From positions 2,249 to 7,420 of the forward strand of contig DLFY01000250.1 of NCBI GenBank assembly GCA_002482415.1: a stretch of DNA of 5,172 nucleotides. The letters run 5' to 3'. The translations under genes were made by a program, and so were the position numbers. Of this stretch, positions 1-5,172 are shown piece after piece; the stretch's first letter is position 1, and each line of letters opens with the position of its first letter. The stretch is from Phycisphaerales bacterium UBA7708. Lineage in GTDB: Bacteria > Planctomycetota > Phycisphaerae > Sedimentisphaerales > Anaerohalosphaeraceae. A model generated the notes under the pieces. It saw nothing but the letters and a program-made list of their open reading frames with translations. It searched no databases and was not told where the DNA came from.

Positions 1-1122
1 AAGCAGTATGGATTATACACTGAAAACTCCAACTCTATGATAAAGAATAGTGTGATATGCCAAAACAGTTCTTTGGGGCAAAACTATTTTGGAATTTGGA
101 TAAAAGACCCGAGCAACATACCAGTTTTGTACAACAATACTATTGCCTTTAACCATAATGAAGCGATTGCTTATACCGATAGCGATCCAAACCGTGTGAA
201 TTACCCGGAAGTGAGAAATTGCATCATCTGGTATAACAATCAGGACGGCAATGGCGAGCAGTTTGCAGGATTGAAACTCCACCCGTTTTACAGTTGTGTT
301 TATGACCCCAACGATCCGGACGGTGTGAATTACACCATGAATTTCAGACACACCTTTGGCGGCAAGCCGGGTTTTGTATATGAAGGCGATCCCAATAACG
401 TCCATCTTGGCTATACTTCTTTCTGCAAGAATCAGGGTGATCCAAACCTGTCTTATCCGGGGCAGAAAGATATGGATAATGAAGACCGGGTCGCGGACAG
501 CCGGGTTGATATGGGGGCCGATGAAATTCACTGCGAAGATATTGCCAACGCATGGGATTTAGACCATGACGGGTTAGTCAATTATGTGGAGTTTGTTCCT
601 TTTTCCAAGGCATGGCTTTCCCACGACCCCGACGATCCGGAATTGAATGATCCCAACTACCCCAATTATTATCTTTATAATGATCCAAACGGCCCCTATT
701 ATATCACTCCCCAGAGACGGGCGGCATGGCGTGAGGAATTTAATTTAGTGAATACCGGGGCCAGTCAATACGCCATTGATTTACCGGATTTTCTGGCGTG
801 GATGGAATCAACAGATTGTTTTTGGGTCGCCTGCTGGCGGCCTGAATTTCATCCGCTGGATTATACCCCGCCGATTTCTGAAAGTACCCTGCAATCCATG
901 TTGGCTTCCAGCCTGTCCGCTCCTTCTCTGATGCGGGCCAGCGTATTATCGACAGAATCCACAGAGGATGAAGCATCGCTTGTCCTGTCCCTGCTGGATC
1001 AAATCAACCTGTTTATCAAAACCGATCAAGACAATACTGAGGTATGGCAAGAAGTGAAAAATCTTTTGGAACAAAGCCTTGTTGAAACAGGAGATATGAC
1101 AATCAAAACGCGGTCGTTTTGA
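1..1122 (+). CDS. Secreted right-handed beta-helix protein with EF-hand/dockerin-like segment, 5' partial
   Basis: The frame is open to the left edge (KQYGLYTENSNS precedes the first Met at base 37), so this is the C-terminal part of a larger protein and the Met is probably internal. Residues are numbered from that Met. Residues 1-165 look like the last turns of a parallel beta-helix (short beta-strands with N-rich turns such as NSVICQNSS, NNTIAFNHNEAI, NCIIWYNNQ) ending in RVDMGADEI, the usual end of 'choice-of-anchor Q' type beta-helix domains. Residues 174-185 form a canonical EF-hand loop (D174, D176, D178, G179, E185), followed by KAWLS, as in type I dockerin-like segments of planctomycetes; a second, degenerate half may be IDLPDFLAWMESTDCFWVACWRP. 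Six DPN and several DPD motifs lie in loops. About 80 further residues follow, with no PEP-CTERM tail. It is probably an extracellular or surface protein. The domain call is from pattern recognition; substrate and exact function are unknown. Confidence 0.8.
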   Translation, partial: KQYGLYTENSNSMIKNSVICQNSSLGQNYFGIWIKDPSNIPVLYNNTIAFNHNEAIAYTDSDPNRVNYPEVRNCIIWYNNQDGNGEQFAGLKLHPFYSCVYDPNDPDGVNYTMNFRHTFGGKPGFVYEGDPNNVHLGYTSFCKNQGDPNLSYPGQKDMDNEDRVADSRVDMGADEIHCEDIANAWDLDHDGLVNYVEFVPFSKAWLSHDPDDPELNDPNYPNYYLYNDPNGPYYITPQRRAAWREEFNLVNTGASQYAIDLPDFLAWMESTDCFWVACWRPEFHPLDYTPPISESTLQSMLASSLSAPSLMRASVLSTESTEDEASLVLSLLDQINLFIKTDQDNTEVWQEVKNLLEQSLVETGDMTIKTRSF

Positions 1123-1147
1123 TTTTTATAACTATATGATGTATAAT
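1119..1147 (+). promoter_or_regulatory. Predicted sigma70-type promoter of the PEP-CTERM gene
   Basis: TTGATT (1119-1124, four of six matches to TTGACA) and a perfect TATAAT (1142-1147) are separated by exactly 17 bp. The -35 box overlaps the TGA stop codon of the upstream gene. Transcription would start near base 1154, giving a leader of about 20 nt that contains the purine-rich ribosome site AAGGAAGGA (1161-1169) before the ATG at 1174. This suggests the PEP-CTERM gene can be transcribed independently of the beta-helix gene. Planctomycete promoters are poorly characterised and the region is AT-rich, so a chance match is possible. Confidence 0.55.
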
Positions 1148-1173
1148 CATTTACAAGAGAAAGGAAGGATGAT

Positions 1174-1749
1174 ATGAGATCGTTATTTGTCAGCTTAATC
1201 GTGCTTGGGCTGAGTGTTTGTGCTTTTTCTGGTTATGACTACCAAATCTCGTCTGGTTTTTTTGGAAATTTAACAATAGAAAACGAACAAACGCTTTTAA
1301 TGACTGGAGGTGGAGGGGCGCGTCTAACAGGACAAGACAATAGCATTTTAGATATTAAAAATACATCGCCTCTTGCTGTTCTTTCAGGCGGAATTTGGGA
1401 TTTAGTCATACATGACAACAGCAAATTGCTGTTATCCGGAGGGCATATCAATCGTCTTGATATAGGGGAGGACGCAGCGGCGTTATTGAGTGGAGGGCAG
1501 ATTAATAAAATTATAAGCGGTTATTCATTTGCTAACCCATTGCATATTAAAATTATCTGCCAGACCGCGGTGTATGATTCAACAACAAAATATTTAAATG
1601 GCGTATGGAAAGACGGCAGCACATTCTCCATTTTCTTTGAAGATCGCAGTGGTTATTCATCCATTGTCAATAATATAACGATTATCCCCGAACCAACAAC
1701 AATGTTATTGCTGGGATTAGGTGGTGTTCTCCTTCGTCGTCGTCAATAA
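1174..1749 (+). CDS. Small secreted PEP-CTERM sorting-domain protein
   Basis: A complete 191-aa protein. The start is set by AAGGAAGGA (1161-1169), 4 nt before ATG. Residues 1-19 (MRSLFVSLIVLGLSVCAFS) are a Sec signal peptide. The C-terminus is a full PEP-CTERM signal: Pro-Glu-Pro at 172-174, a hydrophobic stretch at about 177-187, and a terminal Arg cluster 188-190. Proteins of this class are exported and then cleaved or sorted by an exosortase, which is not in this window. The middle contains a periodic SGG motif (residues 71, 88, 106, with a related TGGGG at 44), each followed by a short hydrophobic beta-like stretch, so a small beta-helix or beta-solenoid is likely. Residues about 120-165 form a separate non-repetitive region. 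Base composition is visibly more AT-rich than the minus-strand operon. A surface or matrix role is inferred from the sorting signal; the specific function is unknown. Confidence 0.9.
   Translation: MRSLFVSLIVLGLSVCAFSGYDYQISSGFFGNLTIENEQTLLMTGGGGARLTGQDNSILDIKNTSPLAVLSGGIWDLVIHDNSKLLLSGGHINRLDIGEDAAALLSGGQINKIISGYSFANPLHIKIICQTAVYDSTTKYLNGVWKDGSTFSIFFEDRSGYSSIVNNITIIPEPTTMLLLGLGGVLLRRRQ
1381..1500 (+). repeat. SGG-containing protein repeat (17-18 residue period)
   Basis: Three copies of a degenerate coding repeat lie in the PEP-CTERM gene, with the SGG codons at 1384, 1435 and 1489. The shared pattern is L-S-G-G-x-I/W-x-x-L/I-x-I followed by a polar turn, giving periods of 17 and 18 residues. 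A diverged relative (TGGGGARL) begins at 1303. The nucleotide copies are divergent, so this is a structural protein repeat and not a recent DNA duplication. Similar SGG-type repeats occur in other planctomycete secreted proteins, to my knowledge. Confidence 0.5.
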
Positions 1750-1780
1750 AACTCCTTCTGCTTGAGGCAATCTTAAGCCT

Positions 1781-1827
1781 GCCTGCCGGGTAACTCCTTA
1801 ATTCCGACCCCACCCGGCAGGCTTTTT
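1781..1827 (+). terminator. Strong intrinsic terminator after the PEP-CTERM gene
   Basis: GCCTGCCGGGT (1781-1791) pairs perfectly with ACCCGGCAGGC (1812-1822), an 11-bp GC-rich stem with a 20-nt loop, directly followed by TTTTT (1823-1827). It lies 31 nt after the stop codon of the PEP-CTERM gene. The 5' arm sits in a tandem GCCTGCCTGCC, so the 3' arm could also pair one register upstream (from 1776). Read in the opposite direction the stem has no T-run, so it should mainly act on plus-strand transcripts. A smaller imperfect hairpin (1760-1765 with 1773-1778) precedes it. Confidence 0.85.
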
Positions 1828-1848
1828 ACTTTCAACCGATAGACGATT

Positions 1849-1872
1849 AAAAAACCGGTATTACAGTTCCGG
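1849..1872 (-). terminator. Possible weak terminator of the mscS-nrfHA operon
   Basis: On the minus strand, CCGG (1872-1869) and CCGG (1858-1855) can pair across a 10-nt loop, with one extra G-U pair, followed at once by six T residues (1854-1849). The hairpin overlaps the TAA stop of the last gene. The stem has only four GC pairs, so it would be weak. Its position right at the operon end is the main argument in its favour. Confidence 0.3.
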
Positions 1873-2532
1873 CACGACTTCGGGATAGACCTGTCCGCTG
1901 GCGGTGATTTTGAAGACGTAAATCAGGCCGGGGCGGAGTTTGGTGTACACCGCATTGCCATAAACCGCCTGGATATCATACTGGCCTAACGACTCGGGAT
2001 TGTTGGCCAGTTCCCAGATATGCTCCCAGAACATCTGGCGGTGTTCCACAGGCAGTAATTGCAGTAAATCGGCATAGCGGGCCGGTTCTCGTCCCAGTTC
2101 TTCGATAGGGAAACCTTCGCGAGGCGACATTGCCTCACCATAAATTCTTCGCCACAGGTACATCGCTCGGGCTTTGCCGTCCATGACCATCTGGGAACCA
2201 AACTTGACAATCAGGGCATCGAAATGCACGATGTCGCCTTCGATGGTGTATTCTTTTTCGAGAATCTTTTTGAGCTTATCCCTGCGGTCGGTCTCGACAA
2301 ATTTCAATGTGGTCATCAGTATGCCGTCGGCAGTCTTTTCCTGTGAAACCACCTTGGCATACCCAATCTGCTCCTCGGCCGTCAGATTGGTGATGGCCTG
2401 TTTGAGCTGCTTATTTTCCGTCAGCAATTGATGGATGGTCATCGCACCCTGATACGCCGTTCGACCGACATACCACAAACCGATTCCCAGTGGAATTAAA
2501 GCGGCACACGTAATAATGGAACGTATTTTCAT
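1861..2532 (-). CDS. Membrane-anchored protein of unknown function, last gene of nrf operon
   Basis: 223 aa with no family I can name. The start is supported by AGGA (2541-2538), 5 nt before ATG, and the gene follows nrfA by 24 nt, so it is almost certainly co-transcribed. Residues 5-26 are a hydrophobic N-terminal segment (signal anchor or signal peptide), placing the rest on the outer face of the membrane. Residues 33-50 form a short coiled coil with perfect a/d heptads (I33, N40, I47 and L36, L43, L50). The remainder is a mixed alpha/beta soluble domain with conserved-looking stretches: YTIEGDIVHFDALIVKFG (95-112), AMYLWRRIYGE (123-133), FWEHIWELANNPE (168-180) and a C-terminal beta-rich part AVYGNAVYTKLRPGLIYVFKI (189-209, with neighbours). 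There is no CxxCH motif and the only Cys (C9) lies in the hydrophobic segment, so it is not a cytochrome c. An accessory role for NrfHA (assembly, anchoring or maturation) is inferred from position only. Confidence 0.85.
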   Translation of the reverse strand: MKIRSIITCAALIPLGIGLWYVGRTAYQGAMTIHQLLTENKQLKQAITNLTAEEQIGYAKVVSQEKTADGILMTTLKFVETDRRDKLKKILEKEYTIEGDIVHFDALIVKFGSQMVMDGKARAMYLWRRIYGEAMSPREGFPIEELGREPARYADLLQLLPVEHRQMFWEHIWELANNPESLGQYDIQAVYGNAVYTKLRPGLIYVFKITASGQVYPEVVPEL

Positions 2533-2556
2533 GAAAGTCCTGTTGTAGAAATTACA

Positions 2557-3966
2557 CTATGGGTTCAGATAAGGCGCTATCGCCTGCAGGGCATTGGCTC
2601 GGGTGGTCAAATCCGGATAGACCGGGCTTTCCTTATCCCCCTGCTGGGCCAGGATTCGAGCCGTCAGGACTCTGGCCTGCTGAGCCTGGTCTATGGCATC
2701 GGCCAGAATACGCATGCATTCCTGAGGGGAATGGAAACCCATGCCATTGGAGGCGGAGACATAATCCCAGCGGAACTGGGCATGGCGAAGCAGCGTCCGA
2801 ACCGACTTGAGCTGGTCATCGGTCGCCTTGGCCTGGATTGCCGCGGCTACGTCAAAATGAGCTTCAACGATGGCTTTTTCGGCTTTGAGTTTGGTATCAC
2901 GCACCTTGGTCTGGATCGCCTCGACCCTGCCGCGAATTTCCTGCTCGCTCCAGCGGTGACAGACGGCACAACTGTTGGAAATATTCTGCAGCGGACTCTG
3001 GACATGGTGGTCGGTGAACTTCATGCCGCCTTCGGTGAAATACGGCATGTGGCAATCCGCACAGGACACGCCGCGATAAGCGTGAATCCCCGTCAGATAC
3101 AGTTCATAATCCGGATGCTGGGCCTTGACAATCGGCGTTTTGGAAACCGGGTGCACATAATCCGTAAAGTCCATCGCATCGTAATAGTCCAGCATGGCTT
3201 CAACCGTCGTACCCTTGTGCCAGGGGAACGTCAGGTAATTTTTCTTTTCGGCGGCCGCGTCATTGGCGAAATAATACTCCACATGACACTGTGCACAGAC
3301 TAAGGATCGCATTTCCTGATGCGATGCCTTGTTGATATCTTTGCCCATAGCGGCAAATCCTTCAATCAGCCCCGGCCGGGTAATCCGCAGACGCATCGTT
3401 GCGGGGTCATGGCAATCCTGACAGCCAATGGGGTGTTTGACCTGGTCGGTCAGGTCATGAAAATTGGCCGCATAAAATTCTTTAACACCCATGCTGTTCA
3501 TCAGCCGCGGGACATCGGTACTTTTGCAGGTCCAGCAGGTCGCCGCCTGAAACGGCTTTTTGACCCGTTTGGTTTCTTTGACATCGTCAACCGCCCAGTA
3601 ATGGCCGCGGGCCTGTTTATAATCCAGCGAAAAACCATACCCGGCAAACAGTACCACCTGATAGGGGTCCGCCTCCAGATAATCCCGCGGAAACGAGCCG
3701 CCAAACAAGGTCTGCGTATCGCTGATTTCGGTCTTGCGGTAGGTTTCATACTCGCGGGGCCAGTTCTGCCCCCAGACGACATTGTCCGGCTCGAAATCGG
3801 CAATCGGCTTGACCACCATCATCGGCCGCTGCGCCTCCCAGCGGCGCTCCATCACCGACACCGACAACAGGCCCAGCACAATCACCACCGCCGCCGTAGC
3901 CACTACAATTAATCCGCCCACCCACAGCGGCAGCCGAATCGGTTTTTTTTCCGTCTTATTTGTCAT
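2557..3966 (-). CDS. nrfA: Cytochrome c nitrite reductase catalytic subunit (pentaheme, ammonia-forming)
   Basis: 469 aa, close to the usual NrfA length. It reduces nitrite to ammonium with six electrons on the outer side of the cytoplasmic membrane, fed by NrfH. Five c-heme sites are visible: the active-site CWTCK at 144-148, whose lysine is the proximal ligand, and four CxxCH at 182-186, 224-228, 302-306 and 333-337. By comparison with the characterised E. coli and Wolinella enzymes, R120 (in RGHYWAVDDV), Y231 (in CHVEYYF) and H284 (in KAQHPDYE) are the catalytic trio, and E230, Y231, K281 and Q283 build the calcium site, so this is the calcium-binding class. The C-terminal helix region (HAQFRWDYVSASNGMGFHSP, 395-414) is also typical. 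Residues 13-39 form a membrane segment with no clear cleavage site, so NrfA may stay anchored. The start is fixed by AGGAGG 6 nt upstream, and the gene overlaps nrfH by 11 nt. Confidence 0.97.
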   Translation of the reverse strand: MTNKTEKKPIRLPLWVGGLIVVATAAVVIVLGLLSVSVMERRWEAQRPMMVVKPIADFEPDNVVWGQNWPREYETYRKTEISDTQTLFGGSFPRDYLEADPYQVVLFAGYGFSLDYKQARGHYWAVDDVKETKRVKKPFQAATCWTCKSTDVPRLMNSMGVKEFYAANFHDLTDQVKHPIGCQDCHDPATMRLRITRPGLIEGFAAMGKDINKASHQEMRSLVCAQCHVEYYFANDAAAEKKNYLTFPWHKGTTVEAMLDYYDAMDFTDYVHPVSKTPIVKAQHPDYELYLTGIHAYRGVSCADCHMPYFTEGGMKFTDHHVQSPLQNISNSCAVCHRWSEQEIRGRVEAIQTKVRDTKLKAEKAIVEAHFDVAAAIQAKATDDQLKSVRTLLRHAQFRWDYVSASNGMGFHSPQECMRILADAIDQAQQARVLTARILAQQGDKESPVYPDLTTRANALQAIAPYLNP

Positions 3967-4552
3967 TGGATACCTCCTGATTCAACCAGTTGACTCCCGC
4001 CTTGGGCAGGTCGGGACGCAGCATTGAGGGCGACGAGGACAGGCTCCGTACTTCGCCATGAATATTTTGATGACAATCCCAGCATTTGCGTTCACTGACG
4101 CCGGCCAGACGCACCATCTGCACCTGATTTCCGTGACATCGCAGGCAGTTCCGCTGGACGACCGGGACCGCCGTTGCGGATAATTCCAGCGTCTGCGGCT
4201 CGGCCCGGAGAGTAAACACCGCGGAATGTTTGGTTCCATCCAGCCCTTTAAAAGCCCACTTGGCGGCCATATTTTCATGCGGAACATGACAATCCGTACA
4301 GACCGCGGCATGGCCGTGACTGCCCCGCTGCCAACTGGCATAGGCATCCGTCATCACATGACAGTTCATACAGGTTTGCGGTGAATCGGAAAGATAGGAT
4401 GTCGCATTGGCAATCCGTATCAGCACCACGCCGGAGCCTGCTGCAAGACCCACCAGCACATAAAAAAACACCTGCCAGCCCCGCCCCAGCCCACCCAGGC
4501 TCAGGACGATATCGGCAAGTGTTTTGATGGTTCGCAGCAGCGTTGTAATCAT
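3956..4552 (-). CDS. nrfH: Cytochrome c nitrite reductase membrane subunit (tetraheme quinol dehydrogenase)
   Basis: 198 aa, NapC/NirT family, NrfH branch. It oxidises membrane quinol and hands electrons to NrfA. One membrane helix (about 27-48, FFYVLVGLAAGSGVVLIRI) is followed by four c-heme sites: CMNCHVM (61-67), CTDCH (85-89), CLRCH (136-140) and CWDCH (157-161). The first has the CxxCHxM arrangement in which, in Desulfovibrio vulgaris NrfH, the methionine and not the histidine ligates the quinol-side heme. The N-terminal cytoplasmic stretch (about 26 residues) is somewhat long, but the start is well supported: ATG directly follows the mscS stop (TAA|ATG) with GAAGG 5 nt upstream. Position just before nrfA, with an 11-nt overlap, is the standard nrfHA order of non-enteric bacteria that lack NrfBCD. 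Confidence 0.96.
   Translation of the reverse strand: MITTLLRTIKTLADIVLSLGGLGRGWQVFFYVLVGLAAGSGVVLIRIANATSYLSDSPQTCMNCHVMTDAYASWQRGSHGHAAVCTDCHVPHENMAAKWAFKGLDGTKHSAVFTLRAEPQTLELSATAVPVVQRNCLRCHGNQVQMVRLAGVSERKCWDCHQNIHGEVRSLSSSPSMLRPDLPKAGVNWLNQEVSNDK
3973..3978 (-). promoter_or_regulatory. Ribosome binding site of nrfA inside nrfH
   Basis: A perfect AGGAGG on the minus strand lies 6 nt before the nrfA ATG (3966-3964), inside the last codons of nrfH. It fixes the nrfA start and allows efficient independent initiation, in addition to coupling through the 11-nt overlap. Confidence 0.85.
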
Positions 4553-5172
4553 TTACACCTTCAATGAACCCGTTCGAATATGGATATCCCGCTGCGGGAA
4601 CGGAATCGTAAGACCATTCTGCTCCAGCGAGACTTTAATATTTTCCGTCAAATCAAAATAGGTCGGCCAGTAATCGTCGGCCTTGACCCACGGTCTCACG
4701 GCAATATTGACCGAACTGTCGCCCAGCCCGAGCACCGCCACCACCGGAGCCGGGTCGCGCATGACACGTTTGTCGGACAGCAGGACGCTGGTAATCACTT
4801 GCTTGGCTTTGGCAATATCATCCCCATAGGAAATGCCGATCACCAGATCCACACGACGTCTGTCGTTTGCAGTGTAGTTGATAATGTTGGCGCCGGTCAC
4901 CTGGGAATTCGGGATAATAATACGCACATTATCAGGTGAATGCAGTACCGTGGTGAATATCTGGATTTCCTGTACCATCCCCTTTGCCCCTGCCACCTCG
5001 ACAAAATCACCCACGCGGAAAGGCTTGAAGATAATCAGCAGGACTCCGGCGGCAAAATTGGACAGTGATCCCTGTAAAGCCAGGCCAACAGCCAGGCCCG
5101 CGGCACCGATGACCGCCACCAGAGATGTGGTTTCGACCCCCAGGCGACTCAGGGCCGCAATCGCAACAAACA
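4553..5172 (-). CDS. MscS-family small-conductance mechanosensitive channel, 5' partial
   Basis: The frame runs off the right edge; 205 codons plus stop are visible. A GTG at 5119 could be taken for a start, but the codons before it (LSRLGVETTSL) are the expected MscS sequence, so that GTG is an internal Val. Numbering from the edge, residues about 11-44 are the pore helix TM3 (VAVIGAAGLAVGLALQGSLS and onward), with the two leucines (26 and 30) that match the pore-seal Leu105/Leu109 of E. coli MscS, and the kink glycines matching Gly113 and Gly121. FKPFRVGDFVEVAG starts the MscS beta domain, which leads to NSQVTGANIINYTANDRRRVDLVIGISYGDD and the C-terminal alpha/beta domain ending WPTYFDLTENIKVSLEQNGLTIPFPQRDIHI, a standard MscS C-terminus. 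It probably gates solutes or ions in the inner membrane under tension. It is the first visible gene of the nrf unit; functional linkage to nitrite reduction is unproven. Confidence 0.93.
   Translation of the reverse strand, partial: FVAIAALSRLGVETTSLVAVIGAAGLAVGLALQGSLSNFAAGVLLIIFKPFRVGDFVEVAGAKGMVQEIQIFTTVLHSPDNVRIIIPNSQVTGANIINYTANDRRRVDLVIGISYGDDIAKAKQVITSVLLSDKRVMRDPAPVVAVLGLGDSSVNIAVRPWVKADDYWPTYFDLTENIKVSLEQNGLTIPFPQRDIHIRTGSLKV
4558..4562 (-). promoter_or_regulatory. Ribosome binding site of nrfH inside the mscS-like gene
   Basis: GAAGG on the minus strand, 5 nt before the nrfH ATG, lies in the last codons of the channel gene. Together with the contiguous TAA|ATG junction it points to translational coupling of nrfH to the channel gene. 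It is a weaker match to the anti-Shine-Dalgarno sequence than the AGGAGG of nrfA. Confidence 0.65.

Larger units (their letters stand above)
1861..5172 (-). other. Predicted single transcription unit: mscS-like, nrfH, nrfA, unknown 223-aa gene
   Basis: Four same-strand genes are joined by a 0-nt junction, an 11-nt overlap and a 24-nt gap, with no room for promoters or terminators between them. The unit begins beyond the right edge, so its promoter and regulators are not visible. It ends against a convergent gene block. A secondary promoter inside the channel gene cannot be excluded from sequence alone. Confidence 0.75.

Noticed and set aside
13..531. Minus-strand open frame of 172 codons
   Set aside because: It is antisense to the beta-helix gene and has no recognisable protein features; the plus-strand frame has clear domain motifs.
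1174..1233. Lipoprotein signal in the PEP-CTERM protein (LSVC at residues 13-16)
   Set aside because: Val at the position before Cys does not fit the lipobox, which needs Gly, Ala or Ser; an ordinary signal peptide plus PEP-CTERM explains the protein.
1760..1791. Riboswitch or attenuator formed by the small hairpin and tandem GCCTGCC before the terminator
   Set aside because: It lies downstream of a stop codon between convergent genes, so there is no gene for it to control; it is better read as part of the terminator region.
2506..2532. Lipobox (IITC) in the unknown 223-aa protein
   Set aside because: Thr before Cys is not a good lipobox, the Cys is only residue 9 and the hydrophobic stretch continues past it.
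2731..3912. Long plus-strand open frames (2731-3303 and 3319-3912)
   Set aside because: They lie fully antisense to nrfA, whose five heme motifs and conserved residues show that it is the real gene; the frames are a by-product of its codon use.
4580..4939. Plus-strand open frame of 119 codons
   Set aside because: It is antisense to the conserved MscS C-terminal domain and encodes no recognisable features.
5117..5119. GTG as start codon of the MscS-like gene
   Set aside because: The frame stays open to the right edge and the upstream residues (LSRLGVETTSL) are typical MscS sequence leading into the pore helix; a start here would cut the pore helix.

Overview
The window most likely comes from a planctomycete of the Phycisphaerae/Sedimentisphaerales type. 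Three things suggest this: a short secreted protein with a textbook C-terminal PEP-CTERM tail (PEPTTMLLLGLGGVLLRRRQ), a secreted beta-helix protein that closes with 'RVDMGADE' and an EF-hand/dockerin-like segment rich in DPN/DPD, and a membrane-tethered NrfHA nitrite reductase. The taxonomic call is inference; there is no rRNA or marker gene here.

Layout. Bases 1-1122 (+) hold the 3' part of a large secreted right-handed beta-helix protein that enters from the left edge. A good sigma70-like promoter overlaps its stop codon and leads into a complete PEP-CTERM protein gene (1174-1749, +), which ends in a strong intrinsic terminator (1781-1827). From 1861 to the right edge everything is on the minus strand and reads as one tightly packed unit, in transcription order: mscS-like channel gene (5' end outside the window), nrfH, nrfA, and a 223-aa membrane-anchored protein of unknown function. 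The junctions are TAA|ATG (mscS/nrfH), an 11-nt overlap (nrfH/nrfA) and a 24-nt gap (nrfA/unknown). The two blocks converge on a gap of about 110 bp (1750-1860) that carries the terminator(s).

Function. NrfH (four c-hemes, membrane-anchored) takes electrons from the quinol pool and passes them to NrfA (five c-hemes, CxxCK at the active site), which reduces nitrite to ammonium with six electrons on the outer face of the membrane. This gives dissimilatory nitrite reduction to ammonium or nitrite detoxification. The role of the co-transcribed MscS-family channel and of the small anchored protein is not known; the latter is the best candidate here for an undescribed accessory factor. The operon promoter and any heme-lyase genes lie outside the window. 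I see no CRISPR array, tRNA, rRNA, insertion sequence or phage gene.
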